From Cryomorphaceae bacterium (GTDB lineage Bacteria; Bacteroidota; Bacteroidia; Flavobacteriales; Schleiferiaceae): a stretch of 15,492 bases of DNA. Location of the stretch: the NCBI GenBank assembly GCA_022565745.1, contig JAIUMB010000045.1, positions 1-15,492 on the forward strand, read 5' to 3'. The notes under the pieces are model-generated. The model ran no database searches. It was not told the DNA's origin and worked only from the letters and a program-made list of their open reading frames with translations. Shown in pieces: positions 1-7,825 of this stretch. The position numbers were made by a program, and so were the translations under genes. Within the stretch, counting starts at the first letter, position 1. Each line of letters starts with the position of its first letter.

Positions 1-150
1 AATTATTTGCGTGTTGAACAAGATGAGTTTTGCAAAGATTTAGAAGCATCTTTCATTAAACAAAAAGCGAATGCCACCTCATTGGTGGCATCTCGCAAGA
101 ATAGGGTGTTATTTTTTAATCATCTTAAATCGCGTTTTCTAGACGATTAG
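1..150 (+). CDS. Possible 3' end of a plus-strand gene (partial, doubtful)
   Basis: An open frame enters from the left edge and runs 49 codons to a TAG at 148-150, the longest stop-free plus-strand frame here. The translation is polar and helical at first (it contains RVEQDEFCKDLEASFIK) and I do not recognise it. Against it: the frame contains the terminator-like hairpin at 67-96, and it would overlap tail-to-tail with the minus-strand gene ending at 125. It could equally be a chance open frame in intergenic DNA. The sequence left of the window would decide. Confidence 0.2.
   Translation, partial: NYLRVEQDEFCKDLEASFIKQKANATSLVASRKNRVLFFNHLKSRFLDD
62..96 (-). terminator. Rho-independent terminator of the 137-aa gene
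   Basis: An inverted repeat has arms GCGA+ATGCCACC (67-78) and GGTGGCAT+TCGC (84-96, one bulged base at 92) around a 5-base loop. Read on the minus strand, the stem is followed directly by TTTTT (62-66) and more T-rich sequence, as expected for an intrinsic terminator. It lies 29 bases past the stop codon of the minus-strand gene at 125-538. On the plus strand no T-run follows, so it should act in one direction. Confidence 0.75.
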
Positions 151-538
151 TTTTATACATTCGTCCAATCTTTTGCAGATCTTTTTTTAAATCCTTGATT
201 AGAAATAAAATGATTTTTGTTTCTGTTAGTGGAGCGTAACCCCTCGTGTTTGCATCTTTCCACATTTTGCATAAATCATTCGTATGGTTGTTCAACTTTG
301 TTAATAGTTGATCAGAGTGTTTTAATTGTCTGTAGTTTTCTGCCAACTCATAACCAAGATTACAAATTTTAATTTGAGCACGTTTACTAAAATGAGGATT
401 TGTCTTTGCTGGAAATATACTTGTACATTCCAAGGTAATCTGTCTTAATAAATCGACTTTTTTCCACATGTGGTGAACAAGACGTAAGAACATTTGATTC
501 TCATTCCCCAAAATTTCTGATTGAGCTATTTTTTTCAT
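125..538 (-). CDS. Small helical protein, tentatively Avd-like four-helix bundle
   Basis: Encodes 137 aa starting MKKIAQSEILGNENQ. There is no signal peptide or membrane segment; the protein is lysine- and leucine-rich and looks all-helical. Four amphipathic helices are plausible: about residues 12-40, 48-72, 73-97 and 103-130. The last three resemble in pattern, but not with certainty, the Avd/bAvd family: a 'FSKRAQ' turn into a helix, then a 'LLTKLNNHTNDLCKMW' helix, a 'LTETKIILFLIKDLKKDLQKIGRM' type end. Avd is the four-helix-bundle accessory protein of diversity-generating retroelements; relatives also occur alone. The gene is monocistronic by appearance, with a terminator right after it. 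It is visibly more A+T-rich than the genes to its right, which may mean horizontal acquisition. Real coding is likely; the family assignment is a guess. Confidence 0.6.
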   Translation of the reverse strand: MKKIAQSEILGNENQMFLRLVHHMWKKVDLLRQITLECTSIFPAKTNPHFSKRAQIKICNLGYELAENYRQLKHSDQLLTKLNNHTNDLCKMWKDANTRGYAPLTETKIILFLIKDLKKDLQKIGRMYKTNRLENAI

Positions 539-704
539 GACAAATAAGAATTATAGATTTTATTAACAATGCAAATATTTTATAGCCATTGTTATTGTGC
601 GTGTCGGTAGAAAGACATTCATAACAAAAAAGATCTGATAATTACCTTCTGTTGACAGGTTTTTGGTATTAGTTGTCGCACGACGACAAACTGTACTGAT
701 AGTC
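539..704. other. Intergenic region upstream of the 137-aa gene
   Basis: A+T-rich spacer that should hold the promoter of the minus-strand gene starting at 538. The nearest match to the Bacteroidota -7 box on the minus strand is AATATTTG at about 573-580, seven of eight positions. A six-base inverted repeat TTGTCG/CGACAA with a 5-base loop sits at 673-689 and may be an operator or a small hairpin. No open frame of note. Confidence 0.3.
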
Positions 705-738
705 AAAAAAAAAGGTCGAGCATTGCTCGACCTTTTTT
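705..738 (-). terminator. Strong terminator of the T9SS propeller gene
   Basis: A perfect 8-bp stem GGTCGAGC (714-721) / GCTCGACC (725-732) with a 3-base loop is flanked by nine A (705-713) and six T (733-738). On the minus strand the hairpin is followed by nine T, 22 bases after the stop codon of the 761-4003 gene. The symmetry means it could also stop transcription in the plus direction, though no plus-strand gene ends nearby. Confidence 0.9.
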
Positions 739-760
739 GATGTTTAACAGGAACAATGCT

Positions 761-3700
761 TTATTGCACCTTAATCAATTTTTGAGTTTTGTCCACGCCA
801 TTGGCATGTACTTGAATGATTAGGGTTCCATTAGCAATGCCTTCAAGGCTTAGCTCAAGGTCTTGTATGCCAGGAGAAATACCTGGATACTTAGCGTTTC
901 TTACAACACGTCCACTTAAGTCTCTTACCATAACATGAACATCTGAATAGTTTTCCAACTCTACTCTAATGTTGGTGTATGAGCTGGCCGGATTTGGATA
1001 AATTTTAAAATTATCTTCTGCAGCTATACTAATGTTATCATGTTTGGTTGTTGACAGAGGATTAGCCTCAGCCAGCGAACCTGTTTTCCACATGCCTCGT
1101 CCATGAGATCCAGCATAAATAATTCCATTGAATGTTGAGTCGTTTGTTCCGCGACTGCCAAATGGGTTTATCTCTTGACGAAGCATAAATACTGGAACGT
1201 TGGCAAAGCCTCCTTTATCAGCTACCCACACGGTGTTGCCTGAGGTTATGTTTTCAGTTGAAAATACACCAAAATCGGTACCAATGACAACTTCAGAAGG
1301 GTTGTTGACATTGATTACAGAAGCATAAACGGGCATAGCAGGTAAGTTACCTTGTCTTGAATTAAACGATGGAGAAGCTGAGGTGGCATTTGTGGAGAAT
1401 CTCACATTATTTGCTCCGCCATACCCACCAAGTGTAACGATTACTCTATCATCGTTATTGGGATCAATAGAGATGGAAGTGATAAACCTACCAAATGTGG
1501 CAATCTCATCCATTTCAAGTTGAGAATTGGCATTAAATAGAGAAATATCAGAATCTAAGAGGCTACGGTGATCGGATAGGCCAGATACACGGAACAGTCT
1601 ACCAGCAGTAGTACCGACAAATAATTTATCACCATCACTGGTTACGGCTAGTGCCGAAGGCGTGGTACTTGGTCCACCTGGCGTTCCGCCGAAATGAGCA
1701 ATGTGAATCCACTCTGGAGTGACAGTAGTGAAATCATGAATTTTGCGGGTCATCCATATACCACCTAGGTTAGTCCCTTGATTGTTGACACGAGAGGTTA
1801 GTCCAACAAAGAACATGGATTGAACTTTATCGATAATAGGCTCTTGGTCACCTGGTGATAAGTTGTTATTCAGTACATGTGTAATCGGGATATCGAGCGT
1901 TCTGCTTGGAACCACAACGGTGTCTCCTTGATTGTAGGTAACCTGACATGTAACACTGACCAACGTGAAAATACCATCAGGTCGGTTAAAGGTAACACTA
2001 AACTCTCCGGTTGTATCATTAAAGGTACCTGTTCCATTCCCTTGTATATTCCCTTGTATGTCGGTAGTAAGTGTGTCAACCCCACCCCTGATTACAAAGC
2101 TACCAGGAACAAATTGAGCAGACTGCTGAGGACGTAATACTCTACCAGTAAATGTGCGAGCACCTTGTCCAAAACCTAAACTTTGCTCTACATCATTGGC
2201 TCCAAAGTTGATGGTGTCTTGAGACTTGTCATCAAATTGGTTTTCCCAGAGCAAGAAAGGCGTTACAAATGGCGCGAATAGCGGAGATAAATCTTGAGCT
2301 CTATTGGGTTCAGCAGCTCTATCCATGCGGCCAAAATCATAAAATTCAGTAAATGACTCTCCAAAATTATTAGAGCGTCCAAGAATACCATATTGCATGG
2401 CTTTAACCATAACGTTTTTGTCAAAAGAGCTGATTTCAGCAAACCCGCCGTCACCATCTCTTATCCCACCACGGAAGTCAATACCAACTGTACGAATACC
2501 CGTCTTAGAGGTGTTCCCTTCACCATCTACAAGTAAAGTTCCATTGTCTTGTGTTCCACCCATAACTACACCATCTCTACTAAAACCAATGCCGTAGAAT
2601 TGTGTGGTATTGTATCCATTATTTATTTCTGCCCAAGTTTGACCATTATCGACACTGCGGAAAATTCCACCATCATTAACGGCATAAATTCTACCAGGAC
2701 TGGTTGTGTCATAGACAAACCTATGATGATCAACGTGTACATATAAACCAGCTGGACGAAGTGCTCTTGATCCGCTAGCTACTTGGCTCCAACCTCCTTG
2801 TTGAGACCACTGCCAAAAGTCTACACCGCCAACGAGGATTCTATCTTTGTTAAAGGCATCAACGGTAAGCGCATTGTCAAATCCGCCTTGTCTACCATGT
2901 GGATTAAGCGAAGCGGTGCGCTGACCGATGCGCTGCCAGTTGTCACCACCATCTGTAGTTCTGTATGCGGCAATAAACTCTGAGGTAGCATTTGAGAACC
3001 CTGTGGTTTGTACACAATATACATAGTTGCGATCTTGTGGAGATACAGCAAAAACCATCCGTCCAACGGATCTTGGCAGTTCGTTATTAGCAGCTGTGTT
3101 TCGATTGACAGTCACCTCGGTAAATGTTCCGGGAAGTCCTGTGGGTGAATAGAAGCCAGTAATACCTGCGGAGATCCAAATTCCTCCATTGTTGTCCATA
3201 ACGCCATCAGTTATGGGTTCAAACGAGCGATTGGCGTTATCTCTATTGCGCAATTCAATTCTTTCCCAAGTATCTCCACCGTTGTTAGAGATGTATAGCC
3301 CATTATTTGTTCCGGCCCAAACACGATCAGCGTTGGATAAATCGGTTAATATTACACCAACATCTGCCCAATCTGTACCACTGTTGTTGGGTAAAGGCAC
3401 AGTACTGCTCAACTGGGTAAACTCAGTTTCATTGGCGGCTTTTTTAAACACACCACCACCAACGATACCACCAGTACCAGTGCCACTGGTATTGTAGTAC
3501 ATACCTTCACCAGTTCCGTAATAAATATCACCATTTGCAGCCTGAGCTATGGAAACAATGGCAAGATTTTCTTGAAAGTCATTAACTTTTTGCCAAGATG
3601 AACCTCTGGTGGTGGATATGAATAAACCGCCACTAACCGCTCCGGCATATAGTATATTTGGATTGTCTCTATCAATGAGGAACGCGCGGGTTCTACCGCC

Positions 3701-4003
3701 AATATTATCAGGTCCTAATTCTTCCCATTCCAACTGGCCAATAGCCTCTTGTTCGCGAAGCGTTCTTACGGCATTTTTCGCTTGTAAATAAGCGCGTGGG
3801 TCAATTTCACCAGTACGAGGATCCATGCGCATTTCATGCAGCCATTGGGCAGATCCTTTAGCATCGTCATTGCTAACAGCCGCCTTTCTCGGTGTGTAAA
3901 TAGGTTCGTTAACACTTGTAAACAACCCATTGGTGAATATTGCAACACTAAAAATCATTAGTGTAACACCAACTGAGCCGATAAGTAAATTTCTCTTTTT
4001 CAT
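761..4003 (-). CDS. Secreted BNR/Asp-box beta-propeller protein with T9SS type A sorting domain
   Basis: 1080 aa. I start it at the ATG at 4001-4003 (MKKRNLLIGSVGV), because this puts a basic, hydrophobic export signal at the N-terminus; the open frame extends 20 codons further without signal-peptide character. Residues 1-30 are the signal. A sortilin/GH74-type beta-propeller follows, with Asp-boxes at about 110-117 (STTRGSSW), 219-226 (SNNGGDTW), 329-336 (TTDGGDNW) and 430-437 (SVDNGQTW), plus a GGTQDNGT motif near 462. Residues about 615-712 look like an inserted beta-sandwich-like segment. Residues 998-1080 form a T9SS type A C-terminal domain (KIYPNPAS near its start, ending KLIKVQ), so the product should cross the outer membrane by type IX secretion and be released or attached to the surface. 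Catalytic activity cannot be inferred: such propellers may be sialidase-like, glucanase-like, or binding only. Confidence 0.93.
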   Translation of the reverse strand: MKKRNLLIGSVGVTLMIFSVAIFTNGLFTSVNEPIYTPRKAAVSNDDAKGSAQWLHEMRMDPRTGEIDPRAYLQAKNAVRTLREQEAIGQLEWEELGPDNIGGRTRAFLIDRDNPNILYAGAVSGGLFISTTRGSSWQKVNDFQENLAIVSIAQAANGDIYYGTGEGMYYNTSGTGTGGIVGGGVFKKAANETEFTQLSSTVPLPNNSGTDWADVGVILTDLSNADRVWAGTNNGLYISNNGGDTWERIELRNRDNANRSFEPITDGVMDNNGGIWISAGITGFYSPTGLPGTFTEVTVNRNTAANNELPRSVGRMVFAVSPQDRNYVYCVQTTGFSNATSEFIAAYRTTDGGDNWQRIGQRTASLNPHGRQGGFDNALTVDAFNKDRILVGGVDFWQWSQQGGWSQVASGSRALRPAGLYVHVDHHRFVYDTTSPGRIYAVNDGGIFRSVDNGQTWAEINNGYNTTQFYGIGFSRDGVVMGGTQDNGTLLVDGEGNTSKTGIRTVGIDFRGGIRDGDGGFAEISSFDKNVMVKAMQYGILGRSNNFGESFTEFYDFGRMDRAAEPNRAQDLSPLFAPFVTPFLLWENQFDDKSQDTINFGANDVEQSLGFGQGARTFTGRVLRPQQSAQFVPGSFVIRGGVDTLTTDIQGNIQGNGTGTFNDTTGEFSVTFNRPDGIFTLVSVTCQVTYNQGDTVVVPSRTLDIPITHVLNNNLSPGDQEPIIDKVQSMFFVGLTSRVNNQGTNLGGIWMTRKIHDFTTVTPEWIHIAHFGGTPGGPSTTPSALAVTSDGDKLFVGTTAGRLFRVSGLSDHRSLLDSDISLFNANSQLEMDEIATFGRFITSISIDPNNDDRVIVTLGGYGGANNVRFSTNATSASPSFNSRQGNLPAMPVYASVINVNNPSEVVIGTDFGVFSTENITSGNTVWVADKGGFANVPVFMLRQEINPFGSRGTNDSTFNGIIYAGSHGRGMWKTGSLAEANPLSTTKHDNISIAAEDNFKIYPNPASSYTNIRVELENYSDVHVMVRDLSGRVVRNAKYPGISPGIQDLELSLEGIANGTLIIQVHANGVDKTQKLIKVQ

Positions 4004-4046
4004 TATGTTGAGATTAATTATAAGGTATTTGCAGTGTGAGTGGTGC

Positions 4047-4083
4047 CAAACTTTAAAAACCAACTGCTAAATAACTACAAAAA
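4047..4083 (-). promoter_or_regulatory. Possible promoter of the T9SS propeller gene
   Basis: On the minus strand, TAAAGTTTG (4047-4055) resembles the Bacteroidota -7 box with one extra base, and TTTTTG (4078-4083) lies 22 bases upstream, near the usual -33 spacing. A start of transcription near 4041 would give a leader of roughly 40 nt. The match is imperfect. Confidence 0.3.
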
Positions 4084-4102
4084 TTTGGGTTAATAAAATG
4101 TT

Positions 4103-5002
4103 TTAAAACAAATGTTTTTCTGCGTGATAAGAAGACCTAACCAATGGTCCGCTTTCCACGTATTTAAAGCCAAGCTCCATGCCTACTGTCTTGTAGTATT
4201 CAAATTGAGCAGGCTCAATATATTCTACTACGGGTAAATGTTTGGTGGTCGGCTGTAGGTATTGACCTAATGTTATGATGTCAACATTATGGCTTCTCAA
4301 ATCTTTCAAGGCGTCAATAACTTCTTCTTCTGTTTCGCCTAGCCCTAGCATGATCCCGCTTTTTGTGCGCTTCATACCTTGGTTTTTTAGATACGATAAT
4401 ACCTCTAAGCTTCTGTCGTACTGCGCTTGAATGCGCACTTGTCGGGTTAACCGCCTTACGGTTTCCATGTTGTGCGACACAATCTCGGGGTGAACGTCTA
4501 CAATTCGATCGATGTTATGAGTTTCACCTTTAAAGTCGGGAATCAGTGTTTCTAGAGTTGTTCCCGGACTTATTCTTCTTATGGCTCTTACCGTTTCTGC
4601 CCAAATGATACTGCCGCCATCGGCCAAGTCATCGCGGTCTACAGAGGTGATGACAGCATGTTTGATTTGCATGCGCTTTACCGAGAGAGCAACCTTTTCT
4701 GGTTCGTCCCATTCTACCGTGTCAGGTCGACCGGTATTTACAGCGCAAAATCCACACGAGCGCGTACAAGTATTGCCCAATATCATAAACGTAGCGGTGC
4801 CAGCCCCCCAACATTCACCCATGTTCGGACAGTTGCCGCTTTCACATATGGTGTGAAGTTTGTAGTCGTCTACAAGCTTTCTTACAGCTTTGTAGTTTTT
4901 GCCTACAGGCAATTTTACCCTAAGCCATTTGGGTTTGCCCTTGTTGATTTTTTCTTTTTTATTGGGTAGCGTTTCTGCTAAGTTGTTTTCTACAATGTCC
5001 AT
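4103..5002 (-). CDS. lipA: Lipoyl synthase
   Basis: 299 aa, normal length for the family. LipA is a radical-SAM enzyme that inserts two sulfurs into octanoyl groups on lipoyl domains of 2-oxoacid dehydrogenases and the glycine cleavage H protein. Both iron-sulfur clusters can be read: auxiliary cluster cysteines C53, C58 and C64 (CESGNCPNMGEC) and the radical-SAM CxxxCxxC at C79, C83, C86 (CTRSCGFC). The conserved C-terminal RSSYHA motif, whose serine binds the auxiliary cluster, is present near residue 290. The start codon lies inside the last codons of the upstream barrel-protein gene (13-base overlap), which implies a shared transcript and possible translational coupling. No lipB is in the window. 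Confidence 0.98.
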   Translation of the reverse strand: MDIVENNLAETLPNKKEKINKGKPKWLRVKLPVGKNYKAVRKLVDDYKLHTICESGNCPNMGECWGAGTATFMILGNTCTRSCGFCAVNTGRPDTVEWDEPEKVALSVKRMQIKHAVITSVDRDDLADGGSIIWAETVRAIRRISPGTTLETLIPDFKGETHNIDRIVDVHPEIVSHNMETVRRLTRQVRIQAQYDRSLEVLSYLKNQGMKRTKSGIMLGLGETEEEVIDALKDLRSHNVDIITLGQYLQPTTKHLPVVEYIEPAQFEYYKTVGMELGFKYVESGPLVRSSYHAEKHLF

Positions 5003-5748
5003 TTCTTACCAAAATTTATGGCCAAATACAGTTGAATAAATAGAGCGTGATTCTTGACTTCGTGCATGATGTTCATTTCACTTATAAAAGCATCAACAAT
5101 GATACCAACTTCTAAATTCCTCACCCGCTCATCTCTTTCATGGTTGTCAAAACTAAATCCACTTTTAAAATACAAACCAGGGACTATCGTTGTTTCGTTA
5201 ATACCTCGAAAAAACCCCGCTTGTCCGCGAATAAAACGGTCAGGGGCCGATGGGTCATACCGTTCCTCAATAATAAAGTTGTTGCTTTCTTGAGATTGTA
5301 CCTGCACGAAGATGGGCTTTAACAACCCCCATGACACTCCAGTGGCATAATGAAAACTCACAGAAACTGTGCCTCTATCCGTTTTGTCGTGTAAAATCCG
5401 CTCTCGGTAATAACCAGTCCTTATCACGTATAAGGCGTTGACTCTTCCAAAAACAAATCCTGCAGAATTGCTGAGAAAATCGGGATAAGTCTTATTCTCT
5501 TTAGGGTGCCTGATGTTGACAATGTCCAACTCAATGGCATCTTTCGTGTAGCCCGACGTTAAGAATCCGTATCGACCATTGATTCCGTAACCTTGCGTAT
5601 TTAGCATGATGCCAAAAGTGAAATCGCGGTCATAAACCTGACGCTTGAAGTCGGCATCTGTGGTTAACTGCCCTCTTACTTGAATGGTTGCAAAGCAAGC
5701 AACTGTAAGTGAGAGCAGATATGTCCATACATCATTGCCCTTCAGCAT
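4990..5748 (-). CDS. Probable outer-membrane beta-barrel protein, function unknown
   Basis: 252 aa. Residues 1-26 are a signal peptide (MLKGNDVWTYLLSLTVACFA..., cleavage probably before QLTTD). The mature part has no hydrophobic helices but many short alternating aromatic/hydrophobic segments separated by polar turns, for example FTFGIMLNTQGYGINGRYGF, and ends in a strand-like FIQLYLAINFG, all typical of a small outer-membrane barrel. I do not recognise a named family. It sits 10 bases after a 43-aa lipoprotein gene and overlaps lipA by 13 bases, so the three genes are almost certainly an operon. A link to lipoate synthesis is not implied by its sequence; co-transcription may be incidental. 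Confidence 0.85.
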   Translation of the reverse strand: MLKGNDVWTYLLSLTVACFATIQVRGQLTTDADFKRQVYDRDFTFGIMLNTQGYGINGRYGFLTSGYTKDAIELDIVNIRHPKENKTYPDFLSNSAGFVFGRVNALYVIRTGYYRERILHDKTDRGTVSVSFHYATGVSWGLLKPIFVQVQSQESNNFIIEERYDPSAPDRFIRGQAGFFRGINETTIVPGLYFKSGFSFDNHERDERVRNLEVGIIVDAFISEMNIMHEVKNHALFIQLYLAINFGKKWTL

Positions 5749-5758
5749 ATCTGTAAGT

Positions 5759-5890
5759 TTAAATACTGACTTCTTGAGGTATATCCATCTCGGTAAAGGC
5801 AGGGCATTTTTCCTTTGACCCGCACGAGGCGGTTGCCATGCCTAAAACCAACATGAATAAAAATACTTTAATTACGTTTAACTTCTTCAT
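5759..5890 (-). CDS. Small lipoprotein (43 aa)
   Basis: A short open frame from ATG 5888-5890 to TAA at 5759-5761. It begins MKKLNVIKVFLFMLVLGM, a basic start and a hydrophobic stretch, followed by ATAS-C, an acceptable lipobox with cysteine at residue 23. The mature part is only 21 residues (CGSKEKCPAFTEM...) with a second cysteine and a CPAF segment. Small lipoproteins of this general kind are familiar in Bacteroidota; the protein is probably anchored in the outer or inner membrane facing the periplasm. Its stop is 10 bases ahead of the barrel-protein start, so it appears to be the first gene of the lipA operon. Function unknown. It is easily missed by gene callers because of its length. 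Confidence 0.8.
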   Translation of the reverse strand: MKKLNVIKVFLFMLVLGMATASCGSKEKCPAFTEMDIPQEVSI

Positions 5891-6154
5891 CTGTTTTGTC
5901 GCGTATGCATCTAATCTAACCGTTTTTAGCTTCCCTTGTTCTTATGTAATGCGTGAATTTAGTTTCGAATAAATCCACTCACCTTACAAAGAAGCACGCC
6001 AAATCTTTGTGATGCTTTAAATAATAACGAGGTTTACAATTCGTTTTATCAATGATTTTTAGCAATTCATTGAATCTACAAATATACTAAAAAATTCGTT
6101 TCTTTGTTTACGTGTTTGCCGTTTGTAACATTAACGTTGCTAAAAACATAAAAA
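5891..6154. promoter_or_regulatory. Divergent intergenic region between lipoprotein-lipA operon and Omp85 gene
   Basis: 264 A+T-rich bases that must serve transcription in both directions. On the minus strand, TATATTTG (6079-6086) fits the TAnnTTTG -7 box exactly, but it would give a leader of about 180 nt to the lipoprotein gene and has no clear -33 partner. An inverted repeat ACAAAG/CTTTGT with a 13-base spacer lies at 5986-6010 and might be an operator. No clear plus-strand -7 box precedes the Omp85 gene. No coding potential seen. Confidence 0.35.
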
Positions 6155-7825
6155 TTGCCGTCTTTGTCCATTTTAACACGTTTATTTTTTTTCTTTTGCT
6201 CAACGATATTTGTTGCAAATACACATGCACAAGTCGTGCAATTTCACACACTGGACTCATTGGCAGATCAGGTGGTGGAGCAGGTTAAGGACAACAATTT
6301 CGACGATGTCCATCACGCAGTAAAAGTGGGTAAAAGACTCATTAACCAATTGCTGCGCGACAATTACTGGCTGGCCTCGATGGATGTGGACTCGTCTTTT
6401 TCATCTGATACGGTTGTAATCTCTATTACAGCTGGTCCTTATTTTCAATGGAGGTCTTTGCAATTGGATGAACAATCAAAATTTGTGTTGGAAAAAACCA
6501 AAACCGATCCAATGAACGAATCCTCGCCGATGACTTGGGTGGAAGATGTGCTGCTCTATTACGAAAACTACGGCTATCCATTTGCTTCATTGTCTTTTGA
6601 TTCTGTCAACATTAATGGCGGAGATTTGTCGGCCAATGTGCAAATAGACCCGGGGCCGTTCATCACCATAGACAGCATAAGCCTTAAGGGATATAGTTCC
6701 ATCAAACGCCCCATGCTAAAATATCAACTGGGAATAACCAAAGGCATGCGCTACAGTGAAAAGAAAATCAGACAATCGGAAAAACGCATAGATAGAGTAG
6801 AGCACCTCACTTTTGCGCGGCCGCCACAGGTGCTGTTTTCTGAAGAAAAAACCACCCTTTATTTGTATCTGGAAGAGGAAAAAAACAATGCCTTTAGTGG
6901 AATTGCCGGGTTAAATAACCTTCCAGAAGGAGGAGTCACCATTACCGGTGAGGCCGATATTCGCTTGCTCAACAGCATCAATCAAGGTGAGGATTTTCGC
7001 TTGCAATGGCGTCGACCGGGGGTGGAAATGCAAATGCTGGATGTTGCGCTCTCCGTGCCTTTTCCCTTCCATTTGCCTATTGGTATAGATGGGAAGCTCA
7101 ATTTGCTCCGACAAGACTCCAGTTTTTTCTCTTTAGAAGCAGAGATAGGTACGCAGCTATACATCAACCAAGATTGGCGGGTCAGATTGTTTTACGAATC
7201 GCGTTCGTCCAGTGTGCTCAGTCAAGGCGAATTGCCGATTACCGGCGTGGCCGGATTTTCGTCTCGATTCTTGCAGTTGGGTGTGCTTTGGGACAATACC
7301 AATCACTTTATGGCGCCTACCAAGGGAATTAAATTTACGGCAAGTGCCGGCAATGGATTGCGATCTTCTTCTGAGGAGTCTGTTAACCAGTGGATTGCCG
7401 AGGCGAACAACAAGGTGTATTTACCCATTTATGGCCAGTTTGGTCTGTACGCACAAACACACTTTGCCACCATATATGGCGGAGAGTTGTTGTCTAACGA
7501 AGTTTACCGACTGGGCGGCATAAATACCATGCGCGGATTCAACGAACAGAGTTTGTTTGCCAGTTCTTATTTCGTTCAAAACATAGAACTTCGCTACGCG
7601 CTTGACCGCTACAGCTTTTTTCAGGTACTGGGCGATTTTGGATATGTTGAAAATACCAGTCAGCACTTGAGCGGACAAAACCTTCTATACGCCATCGGTG
7701 CGGGGATGAGTTTTCAAACTGAAGTAGGGGTGTTGAATTTGATTTATGCCGTGGGTAAGGTCAATGACCAACCGTTTGATTTCCCGGCGGCAAAGATTCA
7801 TATAGGGTATATTAACAGGTTTTAG
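6155..7825 (+). CDS. Omp85-superfamily outer-membrane protein (TamA/BamA-like)
   Basis: 556 aa from a TTG start directly after an in-frame stop; a second TTG is at 6164. No ATG occurs before residue 75, and only these TTG starts give a signal peptide (LTRLFFFFCSTIFVANTHAQ), so a non-ATG start is well supported. After the signal come POTRA-like repeats, roughly 30-90, 90-166 and 167-245, with phrases such as YYENYGYPFASLSFDSV and GPFITIDSISLKGY. From about 250 to the end is a 16-strand-type barrel with the diagnostic RGF of loop 6 at R460-F462 (GGINTMRGFNEQ) and a terminal phenylalanine. Such proteins help insert or translocate outer-membrane or secreted proteins. The short POTRA region (BamA usually has five) favours a TamA-like role over the essential BamA. 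It stands alone, divergent from the lipA operon. Confidence 0.9.
   Translation: MPSLSILTRLFFFFCSTIFVANTHAQVVQFHTLDSLADQVVEQVKDNNFDDVHHAVKVGKRLINQLLRDNYWLASMDVDSSFSSDTVVISITAGPYFQWRSLQLDEQSKFVLEKTKTDPMNESSPMTWVEDVLLYYENYGYPFASLSFDSVNINGGDLSANVQIDPGPFITIDSISLKGYSSIKRPMLKYQLGITKGMRYSEKKIRQSEKRIDRVEHLTFARPPQVLFSEEKTTLYLYLEEEKNNAFSGIAGLNNLPEGGVTITGEADIRLLNSINQGEDFRLQWRRPGVEMQMLDVALSVPFPFHLPIGIDGKLNLLRQDSSFFSLEAEIGTQLYINQDWRVRLFYESRSSSVLSQGELPITGVAGFSSRFLQLGVLWDNTNHFMAPTKGIKFTASAGNGLRSSSEESVNQWIAEANNKVYLPIYGQFGLYAQTHFATIYGGELLSNEVYRLGGINTMRGFNEQSLFASSYFVQNIELRYALDRYSFFQVLGDFGYVENTSQHLSGQNLLYAIGAGMSFQTEVGVLNLIYAVGKVNDQPFDFPAAKIHIGYINRF

Noticed and set aside
761..1100. Possible variable repeat of a diversity-generating retroelement at the 3' end of the propeller gene, suggested by the neighbouring Avd-like gene
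   Set aside because: The 3' end encodes an ordinary T9SS sorting domain, not a C-type-lectin fold, and no adenine-variable repeat or matching template copy is visible in the window.
4099..4110. Perfect 12-base palindrome TGTTTTAAAACA over the lipA stop codon
   Set aside because: All but two bases pairs are A-T, there is no loop and no T-run afterwards, so it is not a convincing terminator or operator.
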